Virus record (IMG/VR): IMGVR_UViG_3300031989_000059 | Coordinates: 1 to 24,317 of that record | Reading direction: 5' to 3' (one strand) | Length of the DNA stretch: 24,317 bases | Origin: a virus | Shown here: positions 1 through 7,740 of the stretch, one piece after another | How the letters are laid out: the number at the start of each line of letters is the position of its first letter | How positions within the stretch are numbered: the stretch's first letter is position 1 | Notes under the pieces: model-generated | Seen by the model: the letters and a program-made list of their open reading frames with translations, nothing else | What the model was told of the DNA's origin: nothing | Databases searched by the model: none | Program-made: the position numbers and the translations under genes

Positions 1-72
1 GCCGTCCGCCGCGTCGCTGCCATCGGGCAGCGGCCCGGTGCCGAGCACAACAAGGGAGGAAATCGTCGACAC
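1..72 (-). CDS. Start of a small phage virion-region ORF, cut by the window edge
   Basis: A GTG codon 5 nt after the stop of the preceding capsid-region gene opens a frame that stays open for 24 codons to the window edge. It reads Val-Ser-Thr-Ile-Ser-Ser-Leu-Val-Val-Leu-Gly. Small proteins with this kind of hydrophobic beginning commonly follow the capsid genes in alphaproteobacterial HK97-type prophages; that is from general recall. There is no strong ribosome-binding site, so it probably relies on coupling to the upstream gene. Function unknown. Confidence 0.5.
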   Translation of the reverse strand, partial: MSTISSLVVLGTGPLPDGSDAADG

Positions 73-77
73 GGCCG

Positions 78-479
78 TCAGTTCGGAAGGCTCAGGGTGA
101 AGGCGGTGATCGTGATCGACTGACCGACGTTGACCGCCACCGCGTCGAGCGTGATGTCGCCGCCGCCGCCGGTAAGCGTGACACTGCCGCGCAGCGCTGG
201 CGTCCCATCGCTTCGACAGATCTCGAAATGGCCAATCGTGCCTGCGGCGTCAGCCGAGGGATCCTGCCAAAGACCGGTCAGTGCCTTCGCGCCGTTCGCG
301 GCCGCCAGCATCCAGTCCGTTGGCAGCTGCATCGTGGCGATCACGGTGCCGGTGGGAGCCGCCTCGACATTTGCAGGCGCAGGCCCGGACCTGAGCCGCA
401 GCAAAGGGCTTTGTCCGACGGCCGCCTCGATCGCGTCGAGCATGGCATTGCGGACGAACAGGGCAATCAGGATCGCCAT
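78..479 (-). CDS. Conserved small virion-associated protein downstream of the capsid gene
   Basis: This 133-aa protein begins MAILIALFVRNAM, with a strong GAGGAGG ribosome-binding site about 7 nt upstream; longer in-frame readings lack one. The body is rich in Thr, Gly, Ala and short beta-type stretches, with a glycine run (TGGGGD) near residue 112 and a C-terminus of alternating hydrophobic residues. It resembles a widespread uncharacterised family of phage proteins encoded just after HK97-type major capsid genes. Place and composition suggest a head decoration, fibre-like or head-tail protein, but no catalytic or diagnostic motif is visible. It follows the 54-aa gene by one base and belongs to the late morphogenesis operon. 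Confidence 0.8.
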   Translation of the reverse strand: MAILIALFVRNAMLDAIEAAVGQSPLLRLRSGPAPANVEAAPTGTVIATMQLPTDWMLAAANGAKALTGLWQDPSADAAGTIGHFEICRSDGTPALRGSVTLTGGGGDITLDAVAVNVGQSITITAFTLSLPN

Positions 480-480
480 G

Positions 481-645
481 TCAGGCCTCCTCGCCAGACT
501 GCTTCGCGAGCGCGGCCGCAACGGCCTCGGCATCGGCAACAGTCGGGTCATTCAGCTCGCACATCGTGGCGGGCGTGGCGGCAGCGGGCACAGCCTGCGC
601 CTCCTCATCATGTCCAGCCGCTGCAGCCGTCTTGGTATTGGCCAT
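481..645 (-). CDS. Small acidic Ala-rich protein in the capsid operon
   Basis: This 54-aa ORF starts with ATG preceded by GGGAGAAGACCC, a good ribosome-binding site. It ends one base before the ATG of the next gene, an arrangement typical of coupled phage late genes. The protein is mostly Ala, Glu, Asp and Pro with one cysteine, and is probably partly disordered or helical. No family is recognised. Small acidic proteins in this place can be head-assembly or head-tail factors, but nothing in the sequence proves this. Confidence 0.7.
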   Translation of the reverse strand: MANTKTAAAAGHDEEAQAVPAAATPATMCELNDPTVADAEAVAAALAKQSGEEA

Positions 646-668
646 GGGTCTTCTCCCTTCGAAATTGA

Positions 669-699
669 TTGGGGGGGCGACTGCGCGTCACCCCCCCCT
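669..699 (-). terminator. GC-rich stem-loop after the major capsid gene
   Basis: Read on the minus strand, a G7 run, a U and GAC pair with GUC, G and a C7 run around a 5-nt loop (GCGCA), giving an 11-bp stem. The single imperfect pair is a G-U wobble in minus-strand RNA but a C-A mismatch in plus-strand RNA, consistent with a role in the capsid-operon transcript. No real U-tract follows (AATCAATTT), so it may be a weak terminator or an mRNA-protecting 3' hairpin that keeps capsid message abundant. Confidence 0.5.
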
Positions 700-724
700 C
701 TGATTGTCGTGCCGGCGCGCTGCA

Positions 725-1999
725 TTACGCGGCGGCGATGCGCAGCGCCTTCATGGCATCGGGGTTCTTGACCCCGCCGCCGACCCGCTTGGTCGTGTAG
801 AAGTGGACGAACGGCTTGTTGGTATACGGATCGCGGAGGATCCGGACGCCAATGCGGTCGACCACCAGATAGGTCTCGGCCATGTCGCCATAGATGATCG
901 GCACGGCATTGGCGGCGAGCGCCGGCATGGCGGGCAGCTCGCGCACCGGCTCACCGTTCAGCGTGGCCGGCTGCCCGACCGCGAAGGCCGGCTGCCACAG
1001 ATAGTTGTTCTGCCCGTCCTTCAGCTTGCGCACGGCGGTCGTGGTGCCGCGGTTCATGTAGAAGGCCGCATTGCCGGCATATTCGGAGGGCAGTTCGCCG
1101 ACCAGGTTCAGGATGCCGTCGCCGGTCAGCGCGGCGGCCGCGCCCGACGGCACCGCCGCGATCGCGCCGAACGGGTGACGGGCGGCATTGGCACCGCCGG
1201 TGACGTAGGTCAGCAGGCCATGCGGCTTGTTCGTCCCGTCGCCGGACAGGAAGGCGATCCCCTCCTGACGCTCAAACTCGACGGAGACTTCGCTGGCAAG
1301 CCATGCCGCGATATCGACTTCGGCATCATCGATCAGCCCCTGCGATGCCGCGGGGTTGGCATACAGCTCGCCGAGCGGCCAGGACAGGCTCTGCAGCCCG
1401 GGCGTGGCCGTGGCCGGCCGCCCCGCCTGCTCGCCGACCCAGCCGGAGCCGGTGTTCCGATCCGAAAACACCTTGGAGAAACCCGCGCCGCTGATCACCT
1501 GCACGCTGGCATATTGCCGCACCGCCGAAACCTGCTTCAGGCGGCCCGCAACGGTGCGGTCCCATTCGACCGGGGCCAGATAGCCGCCTTCCCCGTCCGT
1601 TTTGGTGGCCGCCGCCCGCACCTGTTCCAGCCGCTGGGATTCGACGCCGCGCTTGAAATAGGCTTCGAATTCCGCCGAATATTCAGGATCGCGCGGCTGC
1701 GGGACATCGGATCCGTTCAGCTTCAGGGCGGCCAGCCCCCGGTTCAGCTCGTCAAGCCGCGACTGCATGTCGCTCACGGCAGAGTTGATGCGGTCGACCT
1801 TTTCGTCGACGACGACATCGGCCTTCTTGGCCATCTGTTCGGCGTGCGCGGTCTTGAATTCCTCGAATGCCGCCTGAATCGCGACGATCATCGACTTCGG
1901 GTCGTTCGCATCCGCCCGGGGGCGGGCGTGGACCGCGCGCGGGACAGTCGTAAGAGCAGCGGCCGCGCCGAGCAGCGCGACCTTCGAAAGATTGTGCAT
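725..1999 (-). CDS. HK97-type major capsid protein
   Basis: A 424-aa phage capsid protein of the HK97 fold (Phage_capsid family), which forms the icosahedral head shell. The N-terminal ~100 residues are helical and charged like the scaffolding delta domain (around residues 34-100). The conserved body follows, including GYLAPVEW, a GWVGE segment, the E-loop/P-domain region, and the PIIYGDMAETYLVVDR and VHFYTTKRVGG stretches near the C-terminus that are typical of the family. The ATG has an AGGAG site 7 nt upstream. It lies just after the prohead protease and portal genes, the standard HK97 order. An oddity is the first ~30 residues, which are hydrophobic and alanine-rich and look like a signal peptide; they should be removed with the delta domain on maturation. 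Confidence 0.96.
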   Translation of the reverse strand: MHNLSKVALLGAAAALTTVPRAVHARPRADANDPKSMIVAIQAAFEEFKTAHAEQMAKKADVVVDEKVDRINSAVSDMQSRLDELNRGLAALKLNGSDVPQPRDPEYSAEFEAYFKRGVESQRLEQVRAAATKTDGEGGYLAPVEWDRTVAGRLKQVSAVRQYASVQVISGAGFSKVFSDRNTGSGWVGEQAGRPATATPGLQSLSWPLGELYANPAASQGLIDDAEVDIAAWLASEVSVEFERQEGIAFLSGDGTNKPHGLLTYVTGGANAARHPFGAIAAVPSGAAAALTGDGILNLVGELPSEYAGNAAFYMNRGTTTAVRKLKDGQNNYLWQPAFAVGQPATLNGEPVRELPAMPALAANAVPIIYGDMAETYLVVDRIGVRILRDPYTNKPFVHFYTTKRVGGGVKNPDAMKALRIAAA

Positions 2000-2008
2000 G
2001 GCAAACTC

Positions 2009-2893
2009 CTAGGTTCGGAGAGAGGAAAGGAAGCTGGCGAGTGCGGTCGTCAGCTCCGGGTCGCCGTCAGCGCCGGGCGTGACGGCAGTCTGGGCAGCGC
2101 CGGGCGTGCCCTTGATCTTGTTGATCCGCGCGCGGGCCTCGCTGCGGGTGCATCCGCTCGCCACGAGCGTGAGCTCCATGGCCCGCACATCGTTCACCGC
2201 ACGGGCGGAGGCGGCTGCATCGTCATCGAGCCGCGTTTCGTCCGAAGGCAGCAGCGCATCGGCAAAGCCGCGCTCGATCGCCAGGCTGCCGGACATGAAG
2301 GTCTCGGCATCCATCCATTTCGCGATGTCCTTGGCATCCTGCCGCGTGCGGGCGGCATAGAGGTCGACCATCGCGGTATCGAACGGCGCCAGCCAATCAG
2401 CCGTTTCGGCCATGTCATGGCGGTTGCCGATCGCCATCACCCAGCAATTGTGGATCATGATGAACGACGCAGCGCCGATCTGGATGGTGTCGCCGGCCAT
2501 CGCGATCACGGAAGCGGCTGACGCCGCCATGCCCATCACCTTGACCGTGATCGGCTGCGGATGCTCGCGCAACACGTTGTAGATCGCGATGCCTTCGAAC
2601 ATGTCGCCGCCGGGGCTGTTGATCTGGATCTCCACGGGACGGTCGCCGATCGCGCGCAGCTGGGCGGCGACGCCCTTCGCCGTGATCCCCCCGCCGGTCC
2701 AGAAATCCTCGCCGACCACGTCGAACATCGTGATGATGTTGTCGCCGCGCTCGAGCGCCGCCGGCCGCACGGCCGCCGCATCGGCGGCCCATCGGTCGAG
2801 CACATCCGCCTTCGTAAAGGCCTGTGCGGCGGATGTCGCCGGTAGCGGCAGCGCACCTGGCCGGGCCATCGCGAAGACACGAGCGCTAACCAT
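2009..2893 (-). CDS. ClpP-type (S14) prohead maturation protease
   Basis: This 294-aa protein has a ClpP/crotonase-fold serine protease domain at about residues 50-220. The QINSPGGDMFEG stretch (90-101) is the conserved ClpP oxyanion region. The catalytic serine is Ser125 in GMAASAAS and the likely catalytic histidine is His148 in MIHN. A WMDAETFMSGSLAIERGFAD segment matches the end of the ClpP fold. Phage proteases of this type cut the delta domain from the major capsid protein during head maturation. The gene overlaps the portal stop by 8 nt and ends 10 nt before the capsid start codon, in the usual portal-protease-capsid order. The C-terminal 70 residues are variable and may be a scaffold-like or self-cleaved tail. 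Confidence 0.94.
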   Translation of the reverse strand: MVSARVFAMARPGALPLPATSAAQAFTKADVLDRWAADAAAVRPAALERGDNIITMFDVVGEDFWTGGGITAKGVAAQLRAIGDRPVEIQINSPGGDMFEGIAIYNVLREHPQPITVKVMGMAASAASVIAMAGDTIQIGAASFIMIHNCWVMAIGNRHDMAETADWLAPFDTAMVDLYAARTRQDAKDIAKWMDAETFMSGSLAIERGFADALLPSDETRLDDDAAASARAVNDVRAMELTLVASGCTRSEARARINKIKGTPGAAQTAVTPGADGDPELTTALASFLSSLRT

Positions 2894-4196
2894 TCTGCTT
2901 CTCCTCCAGAATCGTGGCGGCGCTCGTTCCCCGACGCGGCAGATCGTCGCCGCCGTCGAGGGGATTGAGGTCGAAATTGTCGCGCGCCTCGTTTTGCGTG
3001 ATCCAGGCCTCTCCGCCGCCGGAGCCGAGGGCCTTGGCCATGAATTCGGCCTGCTCCTTCATCGAGCCGCGCAGAAGCGCCCGCTCGTTGATCTTGGCGT
3101 AGAGCATCGACCCGTCCACGGCCTCCTGCTCGGCAGGCTCGAGCAGCCGCCAGATCGCCTCTTCCCAGATCACGAACCATGCGAGCAGGCAGTAGGTGAC
3201 GAAAAACAGCCCGAGCTGCTCGATGCCGCTACCCCAGCTCGTCTCGTCGAACATCAGCAGCGGCCGCGGGACACCGGTGAATCGGGCCATCTCTTCGGCT
3301 TCCTGCTTGCGCAGCTCGACCAGCTGCGCGTCGCGCGCGCTGGTCGCGAACGGCTTTGCAGTCAGGCCCTGCTCCAGCACCATCCAATCGCCGGCATTGT
3401 CGGCACCGGAATGGCGCTCGGCCAGGCTTTCGCGCAGGTTTTCGATCGCTTCATCGCCAAGGGCCTGCGCCGTTTCCAACGATCCGCCTGCCATGACGCC
3501 TTTGGACATCAGCTTGCCGACCGCGGCCTCGGCCTTCATGGCAATGCCAAGGGTGTCGGCCGCCACGTCGAGCAGGCTCACCCCGGTCACCCCGTCGAGG
3601 CTCAACGGCGCGCGAAAATGGAACAGGTCGCGCGGCAACAGCGTCGATGTGCCGCCGCCGGGCCGCCGGTATTCGAACGTCAGCCCGAATTCGGCCGAAA
3701 GTTTCGGTGTCACCGACTTTCGCGGCAGCGGCACCAGCTCACGGATCTGCCGCCCCGATCGGATGACGAGCGCATAGGCATTTCCGTCAAGCAGCGCGAC
3801 GAGCTGCATGTAGCTCTTGAACTCGCTCGGCGACTGAAAGTTGTTCGGCCTGCGGTGGAGCACCCGGTAGAGCGGGTGGTCCTTGGCCTTTTCCGTCTTG
3901 CCGTCAGCCTTTCGCCGGATCAGGTGGAGCGGCAGCATCCCGACCGATCCCGCGATCAGCGAGCAGGCACGAAAAAAGGTGGCATTGCGCAGCGCGGTCC
4001 GCGCGCTGATCGCAACGCCGGCGACATTCTCGCGCCCGCCGCGCATGAAATCGGCCAGCGCAGGGTCTTCCAGGCTGTGCGCCGTATAGGCTCTGACCAC
4101 CGGGCGAACGACGGTGTTCGGCGACGCAGCAGCTGGCGCTTCCGACCTGCGAAAGCCGGCCGCGCGCCTATACTGGTCAGGCGAGATGCCCCCCAT
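2886..4196 (-). CDS. HK97-type phage portal protein
   Basis: A 436-aa portal of the HK97 family (PF04860 type), the dodecameric ring at the head vertex through which DNA enters and leaves. Family features are the RNATFFRACSLIAGSVGMLPL helix near residues 70-90, the HPLYRVLHRRPN motif, the LLDGNAYA strand, FHFRAPLSLDG, and GVPRPLLMFDETSWGSGIEQ. The last is the conserved segment before the stem and crown helices. The ATG start has AGGAGGGCGA immediately upstream. A much longer open reading in the same frame exists but is only the shadow of the terminase gene. The start lies 8 nt after the terminase stop, and the gene overlaps the protease start by 8 nt. Confidence 0.95.
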   Translation of the reverse strand: MGGISPDQYRRAAGFRRSEAPAAASPNTVVRPVVRAYTAHSLEDPALADFMRGGRENVAGVAISARTALRNATFFRACSLIAGSVGMLPLHLIRRKADGKTEKAKDHPLYRVLHRRPNNFQSPSEFKSYMQLVALLDGNAYALVIRSGRQIRELVPLPRKSVTPKLSAEFGLTFEYRRPGGGTSTLLPRDLFHFRAPLSLDGVTGVSLLDVAADTLGIAMKAEAAVGKLMSKGVMAGGSLETAQALGDEAIENLRESLAERHSGADNAGDWMVLEQGLTAKPFATSARDAQLVELRKQEAEEMARFTGVPRPLLMFDETSWGSGIEQLGLFFVTYCLLAWFVIWEEAIWRLLEPAEQEAVDGSMLYAKINERALLRGSMKEQAEFMAKALGSGGGEAWITQNEARDNFDLNPLDGGDDLPRRGTSAATILEEKQNG

Positions 4197-4204
4197 TCGC
4201 CCTC

Positions 4205-6025
4205 CTAAATCCTGATGATGCCGCGCTTGGCGTAGACCGACTGTTTCGGCGGCTGCTCGTTCATGGCAGCAGCGCCGACCGCCATGGCGATCGTCACGAT
4301 CCCGTCGATCCGGCCTCGGGAGCGCCTCTTGTGGAACGCGCGGTTGCCCTGTCCGTCCTCGATCATGGCGGCATTGGCCGCGCAGCTGTAGGTCACAGGC
4401 GACGAGTCGATGACGATCTGACCGGCGAGGATAGTATCCTCGAGCTTCGTGATCGACTTCGGCATGCACAGCTGTTTGTCTTCGAACTTGACCCGGGTGC
4501 CCTGCCCATGCGCCACCAGCTTCAGGCCCTGCCCTTCCGGCTTGTCGGGGCCTTCGAAGCGCCACACCGGGAACCCGATCTCCTCGCATGCCTCCTCGAA
4601 GGCGGCGAGAAACGCGACGTCGAACGCAAGGAAGGCGACGTTGTGCTCCGCGCAAAGGTCGCGCACCCGCACGGCAACGTAGGTGAGGTCGATCACAGCG
4701 CCATCGACGGCGGTCAGGTGGCCGTCGGCCACCCAATCCTCGTAAGGTGCGTTGTCGCGCTTGGCGCGGTCGGCCAACCCTTCCTTCGTCGTCCAATACC
4801 AGGTCTTGACGGCATGCTCGACGGGTGCGCCGGGCCGCGCGGTCACCCAGTCGGCCGACAATGCCGTCAAATCGTTCTTCCGCGACAGGTCGAGGCTGAG
4901 ATAGCAGCGCGTGCCGCGCAGCGCCTGGTCGTCAACCTCGCCCTGGACCGCCGCCCAGGCCTCCTCGGCAATCCAGAAATCAGCCGCGCCGGCGGGGATC
5001 CCGAAATAGAGGCGCTTGACCGAGCTGGCGGTGGAAATACGCGTCCGCGCCGTGTTCACCCGCTCGCGGATGTTCTCGATCGGAAAAGTCTCGCCCAGCG
5101 CCGGCATCGATTTCGGCCAACACGCCTCGTTCGTGAAGACCGTCTCGCGGTCGGCCTTGTCGACCCGGGCGATGAAAGCAAAGGCGGTGTCGTCTCTGAC
5201 CCGGCCCATCGCGATGTCCTGATAGAGATCGCTGTAGGAGGTGCCGACATGCTGGGTGGCCGCCGGGGTGTTGGTCCCCATGATCATGATGGCCGAGGTC
5301 GCCACCTTCGCGATCGCTTCTTCCCAGGTCTTCAGCGACGCGTCGGAGCGGAATTCATGTATCTCGTCGGCCAGCACCGCAGCAGGTCGCGGGCCGGACT
5401 GGCGCTCGCCGCCGGCCAGCGTCTTGAAGAACGATCCGGTCTCCGGATGCTCGATCTTCCAGGCATTGTCGCCTTCGCCGCGGATGACGACCTCGCCCAG
5501 CGCCTCAAGGCTCTCGCCCTCTTCGTAGCCCGGCACATCGGCCCGGCACATCGCGACCGCATCGCGAAACAGGACGTTCGCGGTCGCCTTGTCGTTGCCG
5601 AGCGCATAGACCTGCGCACGCTTCAGGCCATACCAGCCCATCATGTAGAGGCCGGCACCTGCCATGAGCGGGCTTTTCGCCTGCCCCTTGCCGGTCTCCA
5701 GCCAGGCAGACCGGAATCGCAGTCGGCCGGTGCTGGTCAGCCAGCCAAACAGGCTCCCCATGACGAAGGTATGCCACCCCAGCGGATAGAATGGCTGCCC
5801 CGCCGCCGGCCCATCGGTCACCTGAAACACCGAGGGCAAAAAGTTCAGCGCGTGCGCTGCCGCATCGGGCCGCCAGTAGAGACCACGCCGCTCACCGTCC
5901 CTGATGTCGCGCAGGTGCCGCTCGCATTGCCCGGCGACCAGCTCGCCAACCACCAGCTTGCCGGCGACGGCCGCCTCCGCCCAGGCCGTCGTCGGGTCTT
6001 CCGCCGAAAGGAACGGATTAGCCAC
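4205..6025 (-). CDS. Phage terminase large subunit
   Basis: A 606-aa packaging motor (Terminase_1, HK97/YmfN-like). The N-terminal ATPase has an atypical Walker-A-like segment, ETGKGQAKSP, near residues 110-119 and a Walker B with catalytic acid, AVLADE, at 216-221; motif III is around MIMGTNTPA. The C-terminal RNase H-like nuclease shows LDLSRKND (Asp379 and neighbouring acid) and GRIDGIVT near residue 575, acidic positions expected to hold metal for DNA cutting. The enzyme drives ATP-dependent DNA translocation into the prohead and cuts concatemers. It starts with GTG and overlaps the small-subunit stop by 8 nt, indicating coupling. HNH nuclease and small subunit upstream complete a standard packaging module. 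Confidence 0.96.
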   Translation of the reverse strand: MANPFLSAEDPTTAWAEAAVAGKLVVGELVAGQCERHLRDIRDGERRGLYWRPDAAAHALNFLPSVFQVTDGPAAGQPFYPLGWHTFVMGSLFGWLTSTGRLRFRSAWLETGKGQAKSPLMAGAGLYMMGWYGLKRAQVYALGNDKATANVLFRDAVAMCRADVPGYEEGESLEALGEVVIRGEGDNAWKIEHPETGSFFKTLAGGERQSGPRPAAVLADEIHEFRSDASLKTWEEAIAKVATSAIMIMGTNTPAATQHVGTSYSDLYQDIAMGRVRDDTAFAFIARVDKADRETVFTNEACWPKSMPALGETFPIENIRERVNTARTRISTASSVKRLYFGIPAGAADFWIAEEAWAAVQGEVDDQALRGTRCYLSLDLSRKNDLTALSADWVTARPGAPVEHAVKTWYWTTKEGLADRAKRDNAPYEDWVADGHLTAVDGAVIDLTYVAVRVRDLCAEHNVAFLAFDVAFLAAFEEACEEIGFPVWRFEGPDKPEGQGLKLVAHGQGTRVKFEDKQLCMPKSITKLEDTILAGQIVIDSSPVTYSCAANAAMIEDGQGNRAFHKRRSRGRIDGIVTIAMAVGAAAMNEQPPKQSVYAKRGIIRI

Positions 6026-6467
6026 GGCGCGCCCCCTTCAGATAGCTGTCGGCACCGGTCGTGCGGCGGACCTTCTTCTCGACCTTGCCGCCGGCGGCCC
6101 GGTCGCGCGGCGAGATGCAGAGTTCTTTCTCGAGCGCCTGTGCCTGAGAGGCGGCGTTCGACATGGTCGTCCACCATGGATTGTAGGTCGGCACGCCCGT
6201 CTTCTTGGCCTTCATAACCGGGCCGGACTTCAGGACTTCGCGCGCCGAAATGTCGAAGGTCACATAGGCGACGACCAGCCGCTTGATTGAGTGACCGTTT
6301 GCGACGGCCAGCTTGTCGGCCGACCGCAACTCGCTGATGATCGAAGCCCAATATTCCGATGCAGCGGCACGATCGGCGGCGCGACCAAAGATGCCATGCC
6401 ATTTCGGCTCGGGCGGCACGCCATCGCCACCCCCGATCTCGACCAGCTCGGCCAATCTGCCCTCCAA
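6018..6467 (-). CDS. Phage terminase small subunit, P27 type
   Basis: This 149-aa protein probably recognises the packaging site and recruits the large subunit. Features of the P27/Terminase_4 family are the W-x(6-8)-L helical start (EYWASIISELRSADKL), the central NPWWTTMSNAASQAQALEKELCISPRDRA segment, and a basic C-terminus. The TTG start is chosen because a strong GGGGGAGGG site lies 8 nt upstream; no ATG in frame gives a comparable length. The stop overlaps the large-subunit start by 8 nt. The identification rests on the conserved C-terminal pattern and on gene order, since the N-terminus is divergent. Confidence 0.87.
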   Translation of the reverse strand: MEGRLAELVEIGGGDGVPPEPKWHGIFGRAADRAAASEYWASIISELRSADKLAVANGHSIKRLVVAYVTFDISAREVLKSGPVMKAKKTGVPTYNPWWTTMSNAASQAQALEKELCISPRDRAAGGKVEKKVRRTTGADSYLKGARRG

Positions 6468-6489
6468 GGTCGAAACCCTCCCCCCTCAA

Positions 6490-6566
6490 AATCTACTCGC
6501 GGTGCAAATGCAGGGCGGGGTCCGGTCAGGGGGGGGAGCGCCCCAGACTTTACCCCCGGGGGGTGG
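6490..6566. other. Candidate cos/packaging-site region
   Basis: The 99-bp non-coding gap between the HNH nuclease and small terminase genes contains a run of G8 (about 6530-6537) and a C5-G6 block (6553-6563) that forms an almost perfect palindrome. Two GGTCAG copies lie on either side. In HK97-like phages the cohesive-end site commonly lies in exactly this place, next to the HNH and small terminase genes. This is inference from position and symmetry; no cut site can be read from the sequence. Confidence 0.35.
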
Positions 6567-6911
6567 TCAGCCTCTCCGCGCGTTCCAAGGATGGGCCGGA
6601 TCGATGGGACGGCCGGAAACGTCGGTCCCGCGCACGATGCCAGACCGCTCGGCCGCCTGGATCGCGCCATCATGGTGCGGCTTGCAGACCGCCTCCCAGT
6701 TGGACCGCGACCAGAACAGCGCCTGATCGCCCCGGTGCGGCACGCGGTGATTGACTACGGTTGCCGGCTCTGTCCGGCCCATGCTGGCGCACCGTTCGCA
6801 CAGCGGATTTGCCTCGAGAAAGCGCAGGCGCTCCCTCTGCCACTTCGCGCCATAGCCACGCTCGGCCGTCGTGCGCTTGTCATCGCGCCAGCTCGGTCGA
6901 CGCGCGGGCAT
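6567..6911 (-). CDS. HNH endonuclease of the packaging module
   Basis: This 114-aa protein has a complete HNH fold. It has zinc-binding Cys38 and Cys41 (LCERC), the first motif His55 in VVNHRVPHRGD, Asn71 in SNWEAVC with Cys76, and His79-His80 in KPHHD. Phage HNH proteins next to terminase genes nick or cut DNA together with the large terminase and are needed for specific cos cleavage in HK97-like phages (established for that family). The ATG follows the methyltransferase stop by three bases. The first 20 residues are basic and may contact DNA. The usual length for this family is 100-120 aa. Confidence 0.92.
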   Translation of the reverse strand: MPARRPSWRDDKRTTAERGYGAKWQRERLRFLEANPLCERCASMGRTEPATVVNHRVPHRGDQALFWSRSNWEAVCKPHHDGAIQAAERSGIVRGTDVSGRPIDPAHPWNARRG

Positions 6912-6914
6912 GCC

Positions 6915-7709
6915 TTAATTCCCCGGCCCGGTGATGATCAGCTCGCGGGCTGCGGTCGGCTCCCCGCTTACCCGATAGGTCACGCCAACCTCGTCGATCG
7001 CGAAGGCGCTGAAAGCCGCCCGTGCGATCGGATGATCGTTGATCGACAGGATGAAGCGGCCCTTCAGACCACCGAGGATCGCGGCGATGCGATCGAAGTC
7101 GGCTGGCCCGAACACGCCTGCACCATAGTCGCCCTCGCAGCCGACATACGGCGGGTCGAGGTAGAACAGCGCGCCCGGCCGGTCGTAGCGTCGGATCAGA
7201 TCCGCATAGGGCAGCTGCTCGATCACCACCGAGGCCAGCCGCTCATGCGCAGCCTCAAGGATCGGGACCAGCTTCGTCAGGTCGAACCGGGCGGCACTGG
7301 TCCGGCTGATGCCGAAGTTCTGCCCCACGATCTTGCCGCCGAACGCAGTGCGCTGAAGGTAGAGGAAGCGTCCGGCACGCTCCAGATCGGTCAGGGTGGC
7401 CGGATCGGTCTTCTGCAGCCGCTCGAACTCGGCCCGGCTCGTCACCTGCCATTTCAGGAAGTCGAGGAACGCCTGATAGTGGCGCTGGAGGATCCGGAAC
7501 AGATTGGCGACATCGGCCGAGACGTCGTTGACCACCTCGACCTTGGGCCGGCGATCGCGCCGGAAGAACACGCCGCCCATGCCGACGAACGGCTCGGCAT
7601 ACAGGTCGTGCGGGGTAGCGCCGATCAGATCGACCAGGCGCTTCGACAGGTTGCGCTTTCCCCCGAGATAGGCGGCCGGCGGGCGAACAGGGGCAACGGG
7701 GGTCAGCAT
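6915..7709 (-). CDS. D12-class DNA adenine-N6 methyltransferase
   Basis: A 264-aa Dam-like enzyme that transfers a methyl group from S-adenosylmethionine to adenine in DNA. The visible motifs are YLGGK at residues 14-18 (motif X), AEPFVGMGG at 38-46 (motif I, SAM binding), NDVSADVANLF (acidic motif II region) and the catalytic DPPY at 185-188 (motif IV). Order and spacing match the D12/MethyltransfD12 family. No endonuclease is adjacent, so it looks like an orphan phage methyltransferase that could protect phage DNA from host restriction or mark packaging DNA. The recognition site cannot be told from sequence. The start lacks a clear ribosome-binding site. Length is close to E. coli Dam (278 aa). 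Confidence 0.92.
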   Translation of the reverse strand: MLTPVAPVRPPAAYLGGKRNLSKRLVDLIGATPHDLYAEPFVGMGGVFFRRDRRPKVEVVNDVSADVANLFRILQRHYQAFLDFLKWQVTSRAEFERLQKTDPATLTDLERAGRFLYLQRTAFGGKIVGQNFGISRTSAARFDLTKLVPILEAAHERLASVVIEQLPYADLIRRYDRPGALFYLDPPYVGCEGDYGAGVFGPADFDRIAAILGGLKGRFILSINDHPIARAAFSAFAIDEVGVTYRVSGEPTAARELIITGPGN

Positions 7710-7740
7710 TCGGTGGGCAGGCTCTTTTCGTTGGGCCGGG

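Noticed and set aside
704-2521. Long plus-strand ORF (605 aa) opposite the capsid and protease genes
   Set aside because: Composition is Arg/Gly/His-rich without domain logic; it is the antisense shadow of well-supported capsid and protease genes in GC-rich DNA.
2589-4208. Plus-strand ORF (539 aa) opposite the portal gene
   Set aside because: Shadow composition, while the minus strand encodes a clear portal protein.
4331-6217. Plus-strand ORF (628 aa) opposite the large terminase
   Set aside because: Antisense shadow of the terminase; no recognisable motifs and no ribosome-binding site.
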